Part shown: piece after piece, positions 1 to 14,246 of the stretch
Layout: the number at the start of each line of letters is the position of its first letter
Position numbering within the stretch: position 1 is the first letter of the stretch
Assembly (NCBI GenBank): GCA_019022495.1
Contig: JAFEKR010000066.1
Coordinates: 1 to 64,000 of the forward strand
Reading direction: 5' to 3'
Length of the DNA stretch: 64,000 bases
Source: Epichloe hybrida
Taxonomy: Eukaryota > Ascomycota > Sordariomycetes > Hypocreales > Clavicipitaceae
Program-made: the position numbers and the translations under genes
The notes under the pieces: generated by a model
Told to the model about the DNA's origin: nothing
Database searches by the model: none
The model's input: the letters and a program-made list of their open reading frames with translations, nothing else

Positions 1-186
1 GATGCTTATATTATACGTAAACTATGCTATTAAAAGATTATTAGCCTAATTAGTCTGATTAAAGTAAGCGAAAGCTCTTAAATAATACTCTAAAACTTGG
101 TTTAAACGTTCTATCTAACTATCTATTTGCGGGTAAAACACGGTGCTTAGTTACTACTTAGTTATAATAAGATAGCAGAAGGTTAT

Positions 187-387
187 CTAAAACCTACTAG
201 TGAAAGTTAAACCGCGGTCTATAATAATGCCTTCTAGGGCACTATAATCCCTAAAAATATACTCTAGGAATATAGTAGCTAACTTATTACTAGTTATTCG
301 CGTTAAAATAGGGATATAGATACTGTATTTTGTAAAACAGTCTATAATAACTAAGATTATATCGTAGGTCTGATTTGCGTCTTTCAC
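187..387 (-). pseudogene. Integrase core fragment of gypsy relic A
   Basis: A 66-codon open stretch on the minus strand reads like the central part of a gypsy integrase catalytic core. It has IIDCFTKYSIYIP, with the first catalytic-type Asp context, and later LEGIIIDRGLTFTSRF, the second Asp region. The flanking frame is full of stops. It is a RIP-damaged remnant and not a gene. Confidence 0.75.
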
Positions 388-1879
388 AGGTGGTAACCCT
401 GTGATAAAATCTATTAATAATTCTTAAAAAGGCTGATTAGGCACTAGCAGCGTAGCTAGCTTGCTGTATGGTTTGTAGTACCTTAGCTTTGAAGTCTAAT
501 AGCTTACGTAAGTTTACATATGTAACTTAGTGTCTTTCTTTATTATTAGCTAGTAATACTAACTTACGATCTAATAGAGGGTCTTACTAACTCCCTAGTG
601 GCCTGCTACTAGGTTATTATAGGTAAGTAGCAAAATTTCCTTTCTTATACTTACTAGAATAAAAACTCTATTTTAAAACATTAATAGCTTAGAGGGCCTA
701 ATAGACTATATTTGCAATGCTTTAAAGTTACTACTCTTAAGCAGCTTCCTACGACCTATAGCAAAGTTATTACCTTACTATGCTTAAAATAATGTAACTT
801 AAATTAGAGTCTCTAATTCTATGTATATAGGACACACGTTGCGTGCGAACTTAGAAGAGGTTCGCTAAACTACCTGTATTCTTGCTATAATACTACTATA
901 AGTGGCTAGCTTATAGTGTGCTTTTAGACTTATAGATAAATTATAGCTAAGCAGCGTTTTAAGGGGGCGCCTACGCTACTTACTAACTACTAACCTAGCT
1001 AGACTCCTAACCCGTAAGCTTACTAGACTTACGGAAACATTAGAAAATATAGATAAGGCGTGACCTTACTACTTATAATAAGCGGACCTAGTTAGCGTAC
1101 CACTTACGGGCTTTATAGGACTATTAGGTTTCTTAATAATATAATAAAGTTACGTCTTCTTAAAACCCTAGAGGCTTAAATAGCCCTTATAGCGCTCTCA
1201 TAATAAACTATTAACTATACTAAGTAATATAACCTTAAGGCCCGCAACTATACTGTTACATACATAGTGCCCTTACTGCTTAGCATCTAAAAACTTAGCT
1301 AAGAAGTTAGGTAGCTACAAGGACGTAGCCTTTGCCCTACGCTCCTTGCTAATATAATCTGCTCTTCTTAATAGGGTATTAGTAGGGTTTAGCTTACCTA
1401 TATAATGTTTAATTCTAAAATTAAATAGATAAAGCTTATCTAATGCCGTTACCTACTTACTAGATAGCTTTAGCTTTATGGCTAGGTACTTGTAATTCAG
1501 ATAGTCTATAATAACTATAATCTAATAAGTTAAATACATAAGGTAATGTATCTAGGCTTAAAACGCCTCTTAGATTGCTAATAACTTAGCGTCTAGGGTT
1601 AAGTAGTGAAGTTTAATATTAGTTAACTTTCTTAAAAAATACACCACTAAGTGCTAGCTACCTAGCACTAATATTATAAGTATAGCTCTAATTACATAAC
1701 TAGATACGTCTATCTCTACTCTTAGCGAATAAAGTAAGTTAAAGTACACTAAGATTAGTGCCTCCTAGAACTTCTTTTAGAGTTCTCTAAATACTATAAG
1801 TTTACTAGGCTTTAGCTTAAACTCCGCTAGTTAAATACCCTTTAGATAGTTTGTTAGCGGGATTACTACCTTACTATAC

Positions 1880-2560
1880 TATTTTATAAAGTATTAGTAA
1901 AACCCTATAAACCTAAGGAATAATTAAATATTAAACATGCTACTAGGTATTAGCTAGGTTATAATAGCTTTAACCCGTGATGGTTTTATCTTAATGCCCT
2001 TCTTAGATATAATAAAACCTAGGAACTTTGCCTTTATAACCGAAAATTAGCACTTTTTAAGGTTAATATAAAGGTTAGCGTCCTAAAGTCACCCTAGCAC
2101 TCTTTTAACATGCTCCGTGTGTCTTATAGGGTCACTGCTATATATTAGGGTGTTATTAAGGTAGATAATATAGAATTTATCTATAAGCCCCTTAAGAGCA
2201 TTATTAATATATTCCTGAAAAGTGGCTGGCGTATTTACTAACCTAAATGGCATCATAAGATATTTAAAGTGCCTATAGTAGCAATAGAATACTGTTTTCT
2301 ACTTATTGCCCTTGCGGATACGTAGCTAGTGGTATGCCTCTTAAAGATCTAGTAATATGAAAATCTTTACACCTACTAATTGATTAAGGATTTCGGAGAT
2401 TAGCGGCAAAGGGGCCTTATTTTTAATAGTAATCCTATTAAGGCCCTTATAATTCACATAAAGCCTTAATTTCCCTGATTTTTTTAGAATAAATAAAATC
2501 AGGGCTCCTACTAGGCTTGTTAATCTTCTAATTTACCCTTTCTCCTACGCACTTACTAAG
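1880..2560 (-). pseudogene. Reverse transcriptase remnant of gypsy relic A
   Basis: The minus-strand translation contains the gypsy RT series KTVFYCYYRHFKYLMMPF, then TPATFQEYINNAL, then the polymerase active-site box. At 2149–2163 the box reads YLNNT where active elements have YLDDT, so both catalytic aspartates are now asparagines. Limits are approximate because stop codons interrupt the frame. Confidence 0.8.
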
Positions 2561-4988
2561 TACTCCCTAAGCACTTCTAGCTCTTTTTTAGCTAGGTTAT
2601 ATATAAGTCCCTAGGGTAGTTGTTTTCCCTCTTCTAATTTAATTATATAAGTATAACCACCTAATTCTAGGAGCTTGCTAGCTAGCTCCTTTAAAAACAC
2701 GTCTACGAATTCTATGTACTCTTCTAGAATCTACTACAGGGGTATATTGCTATCTGTCTCTTACGTAGGCGCTGCTAATTCTTTGCAAAATACTACCTAG
2801 AGTACTATTACGCTTCTTAGTTTTTTCTTCTTTAATACGTAGGTATATTCTGCTACTATTACTATGGCTACACTACGACTTAGGTTGTTGCTTGTTACGT
2901 TGCCTGTTAGTGAATTTTTATTAGTATTTTCTTCTATTACCTCTAGGTTAACTACCTTAATCTTTAGTGACGCTAGTAATAGCGTAATGGAAGACTGCTT
3001 TGCTACCTTATGAAGTTGTTGCTTGCCTGCAGCGAAAGTAATGTAATCCTAGGTTATTAGAAACCTCTAGAAACCTTACTTTTAGTTTATTACTATAGGT
3101 TTGTATTCTAGGGTTTAGTCTATCCCTAGGAGCATTCCCTCTTCTATATTAGTAATATAGTAGCTAACTTAGCAAACCTTTATATAGCCTATACTATCTT
3201 TTACCTTAACTAGTTTACGTAGAATTCCCTAGTGCAGGATCTTATCCTTACTTACGCTTTCTAGTGTTATCTCTGTTTTTTCTACGTTCTTCTAATCCTA
3301 TTTTAATAATAATTTAGGGTAGATTATTAAATATTCCACGCCTATATTAAACAGCGCTAGCATTACTAACTAGTGGTTGTCTTGCTATAAGGACACCTAT
3401 ATTCTTATTCTCTTATCCATAGGTTTTTTTGTAGTAAGACCGTTATCCTAGGCCTAAGCTAAACTAATTAGAATCTTATTTAGGTCTAAGGTTTTATTAC
3501 TACTATTCTTATGCTTCTTAGTAGTATGCCTATTACTTTTATAGATTAAGTAGTCTACTATGTTATATCTATTTAAACTATATCTAGGACTACTATATTT
3601 AAAGCACTTAAATAGTCTCTAGCCTATGCTAGGTTACTATAAGCTTTACTATAAGTTATTTATAGGGGAGCTAGAGCATTATCTCTTATTGCTCCTGCCC
3701 TCCTTATTATGGTTTCTATTATAATTACTTAATGTAAATATTATTATAACTTTAGCCTTTTTTCCTTAACCCTATAGGTAACTCTAAGATATTAGGAACT
3801 CTTAGCTAACTATATGCTTCCTTATAGTATTATTTAAGCTATTTAGAAAAATCACTATTCTTAAGCGCGTAGGGATTTAGTTAGGTAATTTTACTTTTAC
3901 CTTTATCTAAAGTCTTAGGAAAGATTAAAAAGACTAATTACTCTTTTACCTAAGATTTAGTAGTGTCCTAGTAGCTTCTAAGCACTATATATCTTTATCT
4001 ATTACTCTAGTGTTTAGCTAGGATATAAATCTATCCTAGGTATAAGCTAAGTAGTTAACTAACCTATTTACTATTATATAATACATCTACTATTGCTTTG
4101 TATTATTAGCTAAGCAGTTACTAGCATATACTACCTTCGTTTTATTATCCTAAAAGGTTCTTAGGTCTAACTTAAATAGCATGTTTAAATCTACTAGGTA
4201 TACTTATAAATTCTTATAGGTATTACCTTTATACGCAGGCACCTTATACTACATCTTAACAAAGCTTTATAGGTATATATTTACTATAAACTTAGTGTTA
4301 GGTAAGAAGTCTAGGAATAGGGGAATTCTCTACGTGTTTATCTAAGGGGTAATTATAGGTCCTCTGCCTAATCTAGCTAATTACGGGTCCGCTTCTATTT
4401 CCTTAAGCTATGCTTCTATATCTAAGATCTCCTTTCTTATGCGGGCATTTTATAGCTTAGCTTATATAACCTTATGTTACCTCTATAGCTTATCTGGATT
4501 ATTATTATTACTAGATTTAGCGTTACTATATTAGTTAGGTAGTGTTTACTATACTCTCTTATATTCTATAGTTAGGGTATTCTAGTTACTACCTAGGCAC
4601 TACGGAGTTAGGGCTTTCTTGCTAGGTAATATAGGTGTGTTTTAGGTAAATATTTTATAGCTCCTTTATATTTAAATCTAGCTAATAGTCTGTTTTCCCT
4701 AAAGGGTTTAAGAGTTTAACTTATTATAACTATATTTAGGGAGATATAAATAAAGTAAAGGCTAAGGTTCTTAGTTATAGCTAGAGAGCTACTACTTAGG
4801 GGTAGGTATATAAAGGTCTTAAACTCTAACCTCCTATATCTCTTATAGGCAGTCCTTGTCTAAATACCCTACTACATGCACGTGGCTATCTTATAGCTAC
4901 TTAGTTATTCGCGGAACCTGAGGCTTATCTGAGGGCTCTAACATGTGACTATCCCGTCTATGGCCCCTTGGCCTCCGTGCTCCTAACA

Positions 4989-5179
4989 CTAGCTAAATAA
5001 TTATAATAAGTAGGAGGTGAAGGAAGTCTTGATATATAAGGCTTTTCTTTGCTCTTAGCTCCTAGGGCAAAGGCAGTAGCGAAAGCTTTAAGGAGATTAT
5101 CTTCGTTAATATCGGGAATATCTAGATCTTCGTCTTTGTAATCCATTTTAGAAGGATTTAACAGACTATTAATATTCAT
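4989..5179 (-). pseudogene. Copia A fragment upstream of the reverse transcriptase
   Basis: The minus-strand frame starting at MNINSLLNPSKMDYKDEDLD matches the frame starting at 28013 in copy B. In B that frame continues into HPKEKAFIKARDKEYNKV, the typical start of a copia RT domain. Here the reading is cut at 4989 by gypsy relic A, so the RT is missing from the visible part of copy A. Confidence 0.7.
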
Positions 5180-7847
5180 TGGTTTATAATCTAAAAAATC
5201 CGGTTAATAGCTAGGTAAATTCGGAGGAGTTAGGAGAGTTAATTCCTAAGTTTCTTTTCCCTTTTCTTTATTGTTTAGTTAATTATAATTATGTTAATCT
5301 TCTTGCTAATAGATTAGAGGAAGGGAGTCTTATGCCTATGGGTGCCTTACATCTTAAGGATGTCCTATATCTGCATTATTAACCTCAAAGTATTCCACAA
5401 GCTCTTAAAGGAGGTGTTTTTTAGGCTCTTTTTCCTTAATTAAAAGGTCCTTTTCTTAAGCGTAGAAGATTAACTTATTAAAGGTAACATAGCTTGATAA
5501 GAACTAACAATTCCTCTGCATTATTAGTACCTAAATCAGATATTAGGTGGAAGAGATGTGACTAGCTAGATAACTAATATAAGCTCTTTGTAATAGCTTT
5601 AGACCTGTCTTCCTAAGCCTATCCTATATTATTATAAAAGCTTTATAACCAAAAGCTCGAAGATAATTTAATGAAGCTTCTGGCTTCTCTAGTAGATAAT
5701 TCTATTAAAGCTTATTCTTTCGTAGCTATTTGTTTAAAGCTTAATATAGTGAAAGCTAATCTAGAGACTTTCTAGGTATGTGATTAAGGATATGAATAGC
5801 TACTTCCGCAGCTATAAGCTAAAGATTCTCTAGAAAGCCTGCTTAGGTTATTAGAGTTATTATAACTCTTATTATTACCCCCCTAGATCACTTAGCATGC
5901 CTATTTTAATATAGATAAGCTAGACTAGTCTTTCTAATAATAATACCTTTGTTAGTGACTTTTACCTCTTGCTTCTTAGTCTAGAAGGTAGTTTCCTTAT
6001 TAGTAATAATAACCGTGATATGGATTCTAAAGGTCCTTATGTAGCGCGCTTCTAATTAATTAAAGTAAGACGTGATTTCGGTCTTTATTGGAATTATAAA
6101 GATATAGCGGAGGCCTGTTACTTTATAAGTGAAGAGAGCAATATAATAATCCTTATTATAGCCCTATGTTTAAGTAAAGAGGTTGTAAGTTATAACCTAA
6201 AGAGGTCCTAAGGGTAGGGAATCCGTCTATAGAACTCGCGATATCTACCTCTACGCCTTAGTAGTGTGGTAAATCTTGCATTTACCCTTGCTGTGCTCTT
6301 TTGTTAGTACGTTAACCTTTTAAAGCACTTAATCTATTATATCTTCACCTAGATAAGCTATTCTTACGTGCTAAAGGTTTGCTTTTGTGGCTATTAGGGG
6401 TTTTAGGTTATGAGAGTCCCTTCTAATAGCAAAAGCCTTATTAGGGCTATCCCCTTTGATATATAGTTAAGTACTAATAGTTGTGGTTAAAAAGATCTTA
6501 TAATTACCTCTTACTAGGTCTATAATAATCCCTATAAGATTATCCTACCTTATGCCTTTTATTATAAGTAACTAAAGTGATATAAGGTTTGTAAAGAAGG
6601 TTGGTTAATACTACGTGTTTAATAACATAAGGGTCTAGCCATTTGTTAATTTAATCCGGGCTATGCTAACGCCATGAGCCTTAGTGACTCCATACCTGGC
6701 TTGGATACTTGGTTAATTGCCGTAATCTAGGTTAATAAACTAGCGTTTATTATTAAAGATATGTATTAAAGTACCACTGTTAAGTATCACTCGCAAGCGC
6801 CCTTAGGCATAAAAAGCCTCTAAAGACAGTTTTGTAGTAATAAAGGCAGTATTACCCTCTAGCTTGCTTTCCTTTACTTCCTTTTTATTATACTCCTTAA
6901 GCCACATATTATAGGCCTTTTTAATATTATTAGATTATTAATTCATTACTTCCTTTACCTTTTTTAATTAATCTTCCTTAATAGTCTAATTCTTAGGTAG
7001 GTAAAGCGTTTAATAGTTTTTCTAAGAGTACTTTAACTTCTTAGCCTTATGCTTATTATAGTAAATATAAAGTGGTTTTTTATCTCCCTTATTAAGATCT
7101 TCTTTAGTCTAATTATTAAGAGTTAGCTCTACTCTAAAAGATTCTCTAGATTTACTTTAAGACCTTCCCTAGGCTTTAATTAGATGCCTGATCCTCGTAA
7201 TTATAGAGTAGAAATTAAGGGTTTTACCCTTAATCTTAGTAGTAAAGATTAGTGAATTAATTTAAGCCGAAATTAAAGGGAATCAGGTGCTAATAGCATT
7301 ATTGATTATCTTAATTGGAGAGTTGCCTTTCGTAATTAAGTAATTTGCTTAAAAATATTGCTTATAGCTAATTAATGCGTTAGTAAGCTATTTATTAATA
7401 TTGACCTTTGCTAGGCTACGCTTAATAACTTTATTAAAGTTAACCTTAGCGTAATGCCTAATTATTCTATTTAAGGGCATTATATTCCTTATAAGCTCTC
7501 TAAGCTTCTTATAAAGTAAGATATACTATAGGATTATTTACTTATACTTATTTCTAAGCGTTATAATAAACTAATTATAGTATTCTCTTATAGTCTTTAA
7601 TAGACTCTAATACTAACTATTAAATACTTAATATTATCTATTAAGAACTATACACTAAGCGCTATCTTTAGCATTATCTAGTTATTAAGGGTATTTAAAG
7701 TATCCTTCTTTAGTTAAGTTAATAATAGGAGTAACGCTTATAGGAGGAGAGCTTTCTTAAGGTTACTACTAATTGCTTATGACTCTAGATGTTAACGTTC
7801 TTAAGCGTGTTTAAGGCCCTTTGGTCTAGTTTTCTAGTAAAGCGGTT

Positions 7848-8049
7848 TGTGAGAACAAAGGGATAGCTAGGCAAGAGGTATAGGGGCGTTCGTATATTAA
7901 CTAAAGCTTGCTAGGTCTAAGTGTATTATGCGTGTGAGTTACTAACTTATAGGTAGTGACTTGCTAGTGTTACGTGAACCTAGCCCTAGGGCATGGTACG
8001 CCCGCCTAGTGGTGCGCTAGTGCGCTAGTGTTATGAGTAAGGCCTTATA
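7848..8049 (-). repeat. Left LTR of gypsy B (3' LTR)
   Basis: 202 bp, matching 14247–14448. More heavily RIP-converted than its partner toward its right side: the partner ends GGCCTCACA where this copy ends ggccttata. Confidence 0.92.
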
Positions 8050-9429
8050 ATTGCCCCCCCACTTTTAGCTAGGCTTCTAAATAGCTTTTAGTAAGTACTA
8101 TGTAGCTATTCGCTAAGTAGTAGCTATACTAAAATAATAATAAATAATATTAGTGTTTAAGTACAAATTTACCTATGACTCCCTATTATATTACTAACTT
8201 TTCCCTTTCTTATCTATAGTAAACTTTTCCCTAGATACTATTACATTATTAGTTACTATAACTTTACCTTTACTACTTGCCTTATTATTAGAATAGAATT
8301 AGACAGGGAAAGCGTTAAAAGCATTATTGTTATAGCTATCCCTAATATCTATTTAAGAGGATATTCCTGTATATATTATTTACGCACGGGTTGCGCAGAC
8401 TTTAAGAAGAATTCTCTAGCTAAGCCTAATGTCCCTTAGATTAACTATTAATTCCCTAGCATACTAACTGCTATTATTAAAGGGAAATATTTAAAGCGTT
8501 ATATCTAGTATATTAAACGTAGTAATACTTACAAGACAGTAAGTACATTATATTCTCTACTCTTTCAGTCCCTAATCGCCTATATCTCTCTAGGTAATGC
8601 TAACTATATAAGGGGATTTTCTAGATTTTTTTGCTACCCTTAATTAGGTAAAAACTTTAATAAACACCCTAAGTAATTAGGACCCTAATAACCCTAATAA
8701 TTATATGTTTTCTAAGGCAACTCGCCGCTGTTTTGGCACTTATTGTCTAAACCTTATTTTAGGGTTTAATTACGCTAACACAGCTTATTGTGTTTCCTTT
8801 AGTTTAACTAGGGCTACTAAGGTCTATTAGGTATGTTTTATTATGTATTCTCTAGACCTTTGCTTACTCCCTAGGTAAGCCGCTTTAGCCATGTACAATC
8901 AGTATATTATTTTACGCTAGTAACTTTTAGTTACTATATATCCTACCCCTGCCCTAGGGATTATAAGTTATTACTCCTCCTTTGCTACTTATTTGCTAAC
9001 TTTTATAGCTAAACTATACTATATATTATAATTCCTAGAAGAGAAAAATAACTTTATAGCTATAATATTATAATCCAGGATTTATGCCCTATGGGGTAGT
9101 AAAGCACTAGTTTTTCTAGGTAATAGAGGTGGTAGTTTAGGAGGATAAGAGTGAGGGCGCTAAGTACCTCCTTTATAACGGTGTTATTTTAACGTATAAG
9201 GAGGTAACTATAAAAGGGTTTCCTGTGAGACTCCCCTCCTTATAGGTATCTTTTCTTTTATTATTTAGTAGATAGTTTAACAAGGGTTTTAAATAGAGTG
9301 TAATAGTAGCTAGTAAGGCTAGGCCTTTTTTGTAATTACCTTATCCCTTATTACTTATAACTTAATTATATCTTACTATGCTTTCTGCTTGTTTTGCTTT
9401 GATGGAAAGCTTAAATTACGCGTTAAGCG

Positions 9430-12400
9430 CCTTCTATATCTTCTAATACTACCTATTAATTATATTTACTTAGCTAGCCCTTCTATTTCACTAGGTATTT
9501 ATTACCTTTATGCGTATTCCTATAATCCCTAACTTCTTTAACTTTAAACTTATTATTATTATCTTTAAGGTCTAGTATTAGCATATCCTTATCTAGGGCG
9601 TCTTCCTAGCAATTCTATAGCTCTAATAGGCTAATGTGGAACACGTTATATAGTTAGCTATACTTATTAGATAGCGCTAGTTAGTATGCTTATTTACCTA
9701 TAGCGTTAAGTATCTAAAACAGCCTAATAAATCTTAGGTTTAGCTTCTATTTTATATCCTTAAGCCTAATATTCTTCACTAATAGTAGTACTAAGTCTTC
9801 TCTTTTTAAGGTTATTAGCTAATATCTTTAGTTATAGTACTTTGCCTACGCTTTAGTAGCCCTTACCTAGTTATATGCTAGTTTCTCCCTAACCTTATAT
9901 AGCTTTTTAACACGCGTATAAGCCTCTAGGACCTCCCCCTCTATACTCTTACCCTTAAGAGTAAGGTAGAACTTAGGTAAATAGCCTATAAGAGCGTAGT
10001 TAGGGGAGTAGCCTGTTGTCCTATTAATAGTATTATTACACGTAAATTAGGCTATTAGGAGTAGCTTTAGCTATAGTTATTAGTTCTCTTTAATAAAATA
10101 TTATAGGTAATACTTAAGCACTTAATTTATTCTCTCTATTTACCTGTTAGTTTAGGGGTAAAACGCTATTAAAAGCCTTCGCTTTATATATAACTAGTAA
10201 TATACCTCTAACTAGAATTAGCTTATGAATACTAATCCTCTATTAGATATAATGCCCTCTAGCGCTCTAAATCGTAGCTTAATCTCCTTATGAAATAACT
10301 CTGCTAATTTAGCTATATTAATTATAGTCTTTATAGGAAGGAAGATAGAGTACTTAGTAAATTAGTCTATAATTGCTAGGATTGCGTCGGTTTCTCGCTC
10401 GCCTAGCCACACTAGTAGCAAACCTATAATAAAGTCTATTAAGATCTCCGCCTACAGTTACCTTAGTATTAGCAGCGATTTAAGGCTTCTATAGGGGCAG
10501 TGCTATCTTACTATAACACGCTAGTATACTCCGTAGCTAGATATATAGTCTAAAACAGCTTTACTTATTACTAGCTACTAATAGTAATGTTTTAGTAGCT
10601 CTAGAGTATATTTAGTCCTAAAGTAACTTACTAATAGATTATTATAGTGTAGCTATAGAAGCTCCTATTATAAGATAGGCTCCTGCGGAATAACTACCTA
10701 GTCTTTGTATATTAGGAGGCCCCTTATGCTATATAACTATAAACTAGCTTTTCCCCTCTCTTTTACTTAGGAGTTAACCTTACCTTTGCGCTTTTATAAA
10801 TCTAGATCTTAGTCCTATGCCTTCTATAGTAATTACACTAATAGTTTATTTACTACGGATTAGTAGGGATTTAGTAATATAATAGCCCCCTAAATTACTT
10901 ATACTATACTAATATCTTAAATACACACTACCTTCTCCTTAAAATCACCCTTATTTAGCTAACCTATTACCGGATTCATAGTAGCTAACTAGCCTTTTAC
11001 CTAGGCTACTCTTGCCTTAGTAAGTTCTAAGACTAGTGTTACACTATAACTTCTTTAATATATTAGTACTTCTTCTTCTACTATAAAGATATCTACTATC
11101 TTCCTTTAAAGCTCTAGTAGGAGCGCCCTATTTAATATAGGTTTACCCTTATAATTAGACCTTCTTAATAGTGTATTTATAGGGTTACTCTTCCCTAGTC
11201 TATGCTTAATTATAAAATAGAAAGGGCAAAGGAATATATACTATTATGCCTATCTTCTATTTAGCTTTTACTGCCTTATAAAGGTCTATAGGTTATGATA
11301 GTCTAATAGGACCTCTATAGGTGTCTCTATGCCTTTAATATAATATTACTAGTGTTTAAATAACTTTACTATAGTAAGTAGCTCTTAATTAGCTATGCTA
11401 TAGTTATATTTAGCGTCTATAAACTTCCTTAACTAAAAGGCTACTAGATACTAAAAGCCCTTATTATCTTGCTAAGATAGAATTCCTACTATTACAAAAA
11501 TCAAGGTATTTGTCTTAATATACACTACCTAACTTAGGTTATAGTGTTAGAGTAAAGGCGCTTGCTAAAAGGCATCTTTTAGCTAGTTAAACGCTAACTA
11601 CTCCTTTTCTCCAAATATAAACCTCCTAGTCTAGATACTATTTTAACTACCCTTTATTAACACATAAAGAGGTACTATAATTCCAGAGTATCTATAAATA
11701 AACTATTAGTAAAAGTTATAAAACCTAAGAAATAACTATATATCCTTAAAACTTATTAGCTCCTTCCATTCTCTAATTATATTAACCTAGCGAGTATTTA
11801 TTAATATCCTATTAATAGAGAGAATAAACCCTAGGAATTTTACTAATTCCTTATAGAAAGAGCACTTAGAGGGTTTTATATATAACTCCGCTAACCTTAT
11901 GTGTTTAAGGACTTACTTAATATATTTAGTATGCTTCTCCTTTATCTTAGAGAAGATTAAGATATTATCTAGATACACTATATAAATAGTATTAACTAGC
12001 CTATATAGCGCTTTATAAATATAACTCTAGAAAGTAGCTAGGGCATTTATTAACCTAAAAGGCATTATAAGGTACTTATAGTGCCTGTAATATATACGAA
12101 AAGCTGTCTTCTATTCATTGCCTTCTTTAATATAAATTCAGTAGTATATATCCTTAATATTAATCTTAGAAAAGAAACAGGCCCCTTAGCATTAATTAAG
12201 GATCTCTAAAATCAAGGGGAGAGCGTAGTAATTCTTCTACGTTACCTTATTAAGTCCTTAATAGTTAACGCATAGCTATAGTATTCTATCCTTCTTTAGT
12301 ATAAATAGGATAGGCGCGCCCGCTAGGCTCTTTAAGGGTCTTATCTAGCCTTTCTTTAGGTTATTATTAATATATTCCTAGAGCTCCCTAAGTTTACTTT
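9430..12400 (-). pseudogene. Pol polyprotein remnant of gypsy B (RT–RNase H–integrase–chromodomain)
   Basis: RT motifs readable on the minus strand include KEGNEQKTAF, MPFRLINALATFQSY and the active-site box at 11961–11975, which reads YLDNILIF in place of YLDDILIF. RNase H follows (FIDAKYNYSIAN, ELLTIVKLFKH). The integrase core follows with ILAIIDQFTKYSIFLPI and LEGIISNRGLVFISQF. Near 9.5 kb the reading KGNKYLVK-KG-LSKYN resembles a chromodomain, as in chromoviruses that target heterochromatin. Dashes mark stops where Trp codons were converted. Limits are approximate. Confidence 0.82.
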
Positions 12401-14246
12401 AGGAGAGAGAATAGATTAGTTTATACAGGGGTATAGCTCCTAGTATAAGATTAATTATATAGTTAGTTAACTTCTTTAATAGGAGGCTCCTTACCTTATC
12501 TAATATAAATATATCTTTAAATTTACATAGTTTCTCTAGGATATCTTTAATAGTCCTATATGCTTTTACCTTCTCTTTATCTTTAAGAGGGATAAACTTA
12601 TCTTCTATTATGCTTATAATAGTATATATGATTATCTTATTACGCGTTACCTTTATAAACTTATAAGGAGTTAGTAGTAAAAAGGCTACCTTTCTCTTTT
12701 TAAACCACTATTCTTATAAGTATAAGCAAAGATATACGCGTTCTTCCGTAAGTATATGTATTCTAATTAATATAGGGCTTCCCTCTGCTCTTAGGTCCCT
12801 ATTAATAGCTATATATAGTAACTTAAGGTCTCTCTCTTTGCCCTGTAAATCTTTAATTAAAATAAGCACCTTATAGATACTATATTAGGGAACTATTAAA
12901 GCCCCTACTGCCTTTAAGATAGGTATTATAGCCTTAGCCTAATTAAGCTTGTGAGTCTATGCAAATTAGGCGCTTATAATGTTAATCTTAGCGTAACTAT
13001 TAAGATCCGCTACTATTTCAATGTCTTTATACCCGTGGATAGTAACTAGTATATAGAATTAGCGTCCTACTAGTACCCTAGTGTCTAAGGTAAAGGTAAG
13101 GGCTTTTACTTTTACCTCTAGGAGTTTTCCTAACCTTCTTATTAGTCTTTCCTTAGCTTATTATAATTATAAAAGAAATGCTCTATACTACTATAGTTAT
13201 AGCACTATTTTCTTCCTTATAGTTTATTATTATTTAGGTAGGTAGCTAGGGTCTTTTTCTTATCCTTATCCTTATCTCTTTAGTCCCTATTTAGCTAATG
13301 CCCTTATAGGGAGTTACATCTTTAGTGTTAAGCTACCTTATATAGCCCCTTCTTTTCTAAATTATTTAGCTTTTACTTATTCTTTAATATTACCTCCTAG
13401 AATTACTAAGTAAGTTATATAATATCTTCTTATATTAGACTAGTAATATCTACGTGTAGGTTAATATAATCTTATAAGTTAGGAAGTAATTTTATAAAGA
13501 ATATAAGAGTATAGGTCTTTTCTAGAGCTTATTCTAGGTGTTTCTCTAGCGAATCTAAGTAAATACTAAACTTAATAGGACTCTAGCTTTCCTTTTACTT
13601 TGCGTTTTCTAGCTACATAGCTATTTATACATTATAACTTACAAAGTCTTTAAGTAGTATAAGGGTCTAGTCTTAGAACTTATCCTAGTTATCCTTAGGA
13701 TAATCCTAACTATTAGCTAGTTATTCTTTAATATATTAGTCCTATCTAGCCTAATAGTTTGTATATATATAGTTAAGTATAAAGAGAATCTTTTAGTTAT
13801 CCTAGTAATACTTCTTCTTTACCCCCTTAAAGGTATAGCTAAGGTTATTAAGCTATATCTTATACTTCTATAGGTTTATAGGGTGTTAAAGTTTTATAAT
13901 ATTTTAGACCTTAACTTCTTAGCTACTAAGGCTTAAGGATAAACTATCCTTTTAGCCCCTTTTTACTAGTCCTCTATAAGATTATATTAAGTTAGTAAGC
14001 TTTTTTTCTTAATCCTATAGTTCCTTAAGTTACTTAAGCTAGGTAATTTACTCCCTAACCACTACCTTTTCTACTACTATAGTAAAGGGTATAGCTTTAG
14101 ATAGGGTTATAGAATATAGTATATCCCTAGCTATAGTGTTACTATTATCTAGCTAATCCTAAGTAATATATAGTATAGTTCTAGTAAATTAGGTTGTTCT
14201 CCTCCCTATATTACTCTTAGGTAGCTAGTAAGAGAAGCTTTAGAAT

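Larger units (their letters stand above)
1..4988 (-). mobile_element. Ty3/gypsy LTR retrotransposon relic A (left part outside window)
   Basis: AT-rich DNA almost stripped of CpA/TpG. The minus strand still encodes stop-ridden gypsy domains in the order RT (about 1880–2560) then integrase (187–387), so the 5' end of the element lies to the right. The right boundary at 4988 is placed by comparison with the related copia copy at 27.8 kb: homology to that copy starts at 4989 with ctagctaaataatt. The terminal bases on the minus strand, TGTTAGGAGC, start with TG as LTRs do. The other LTR lies outside the window, so the LTR length and target duplication cannot be measured. Confidence 0.8.
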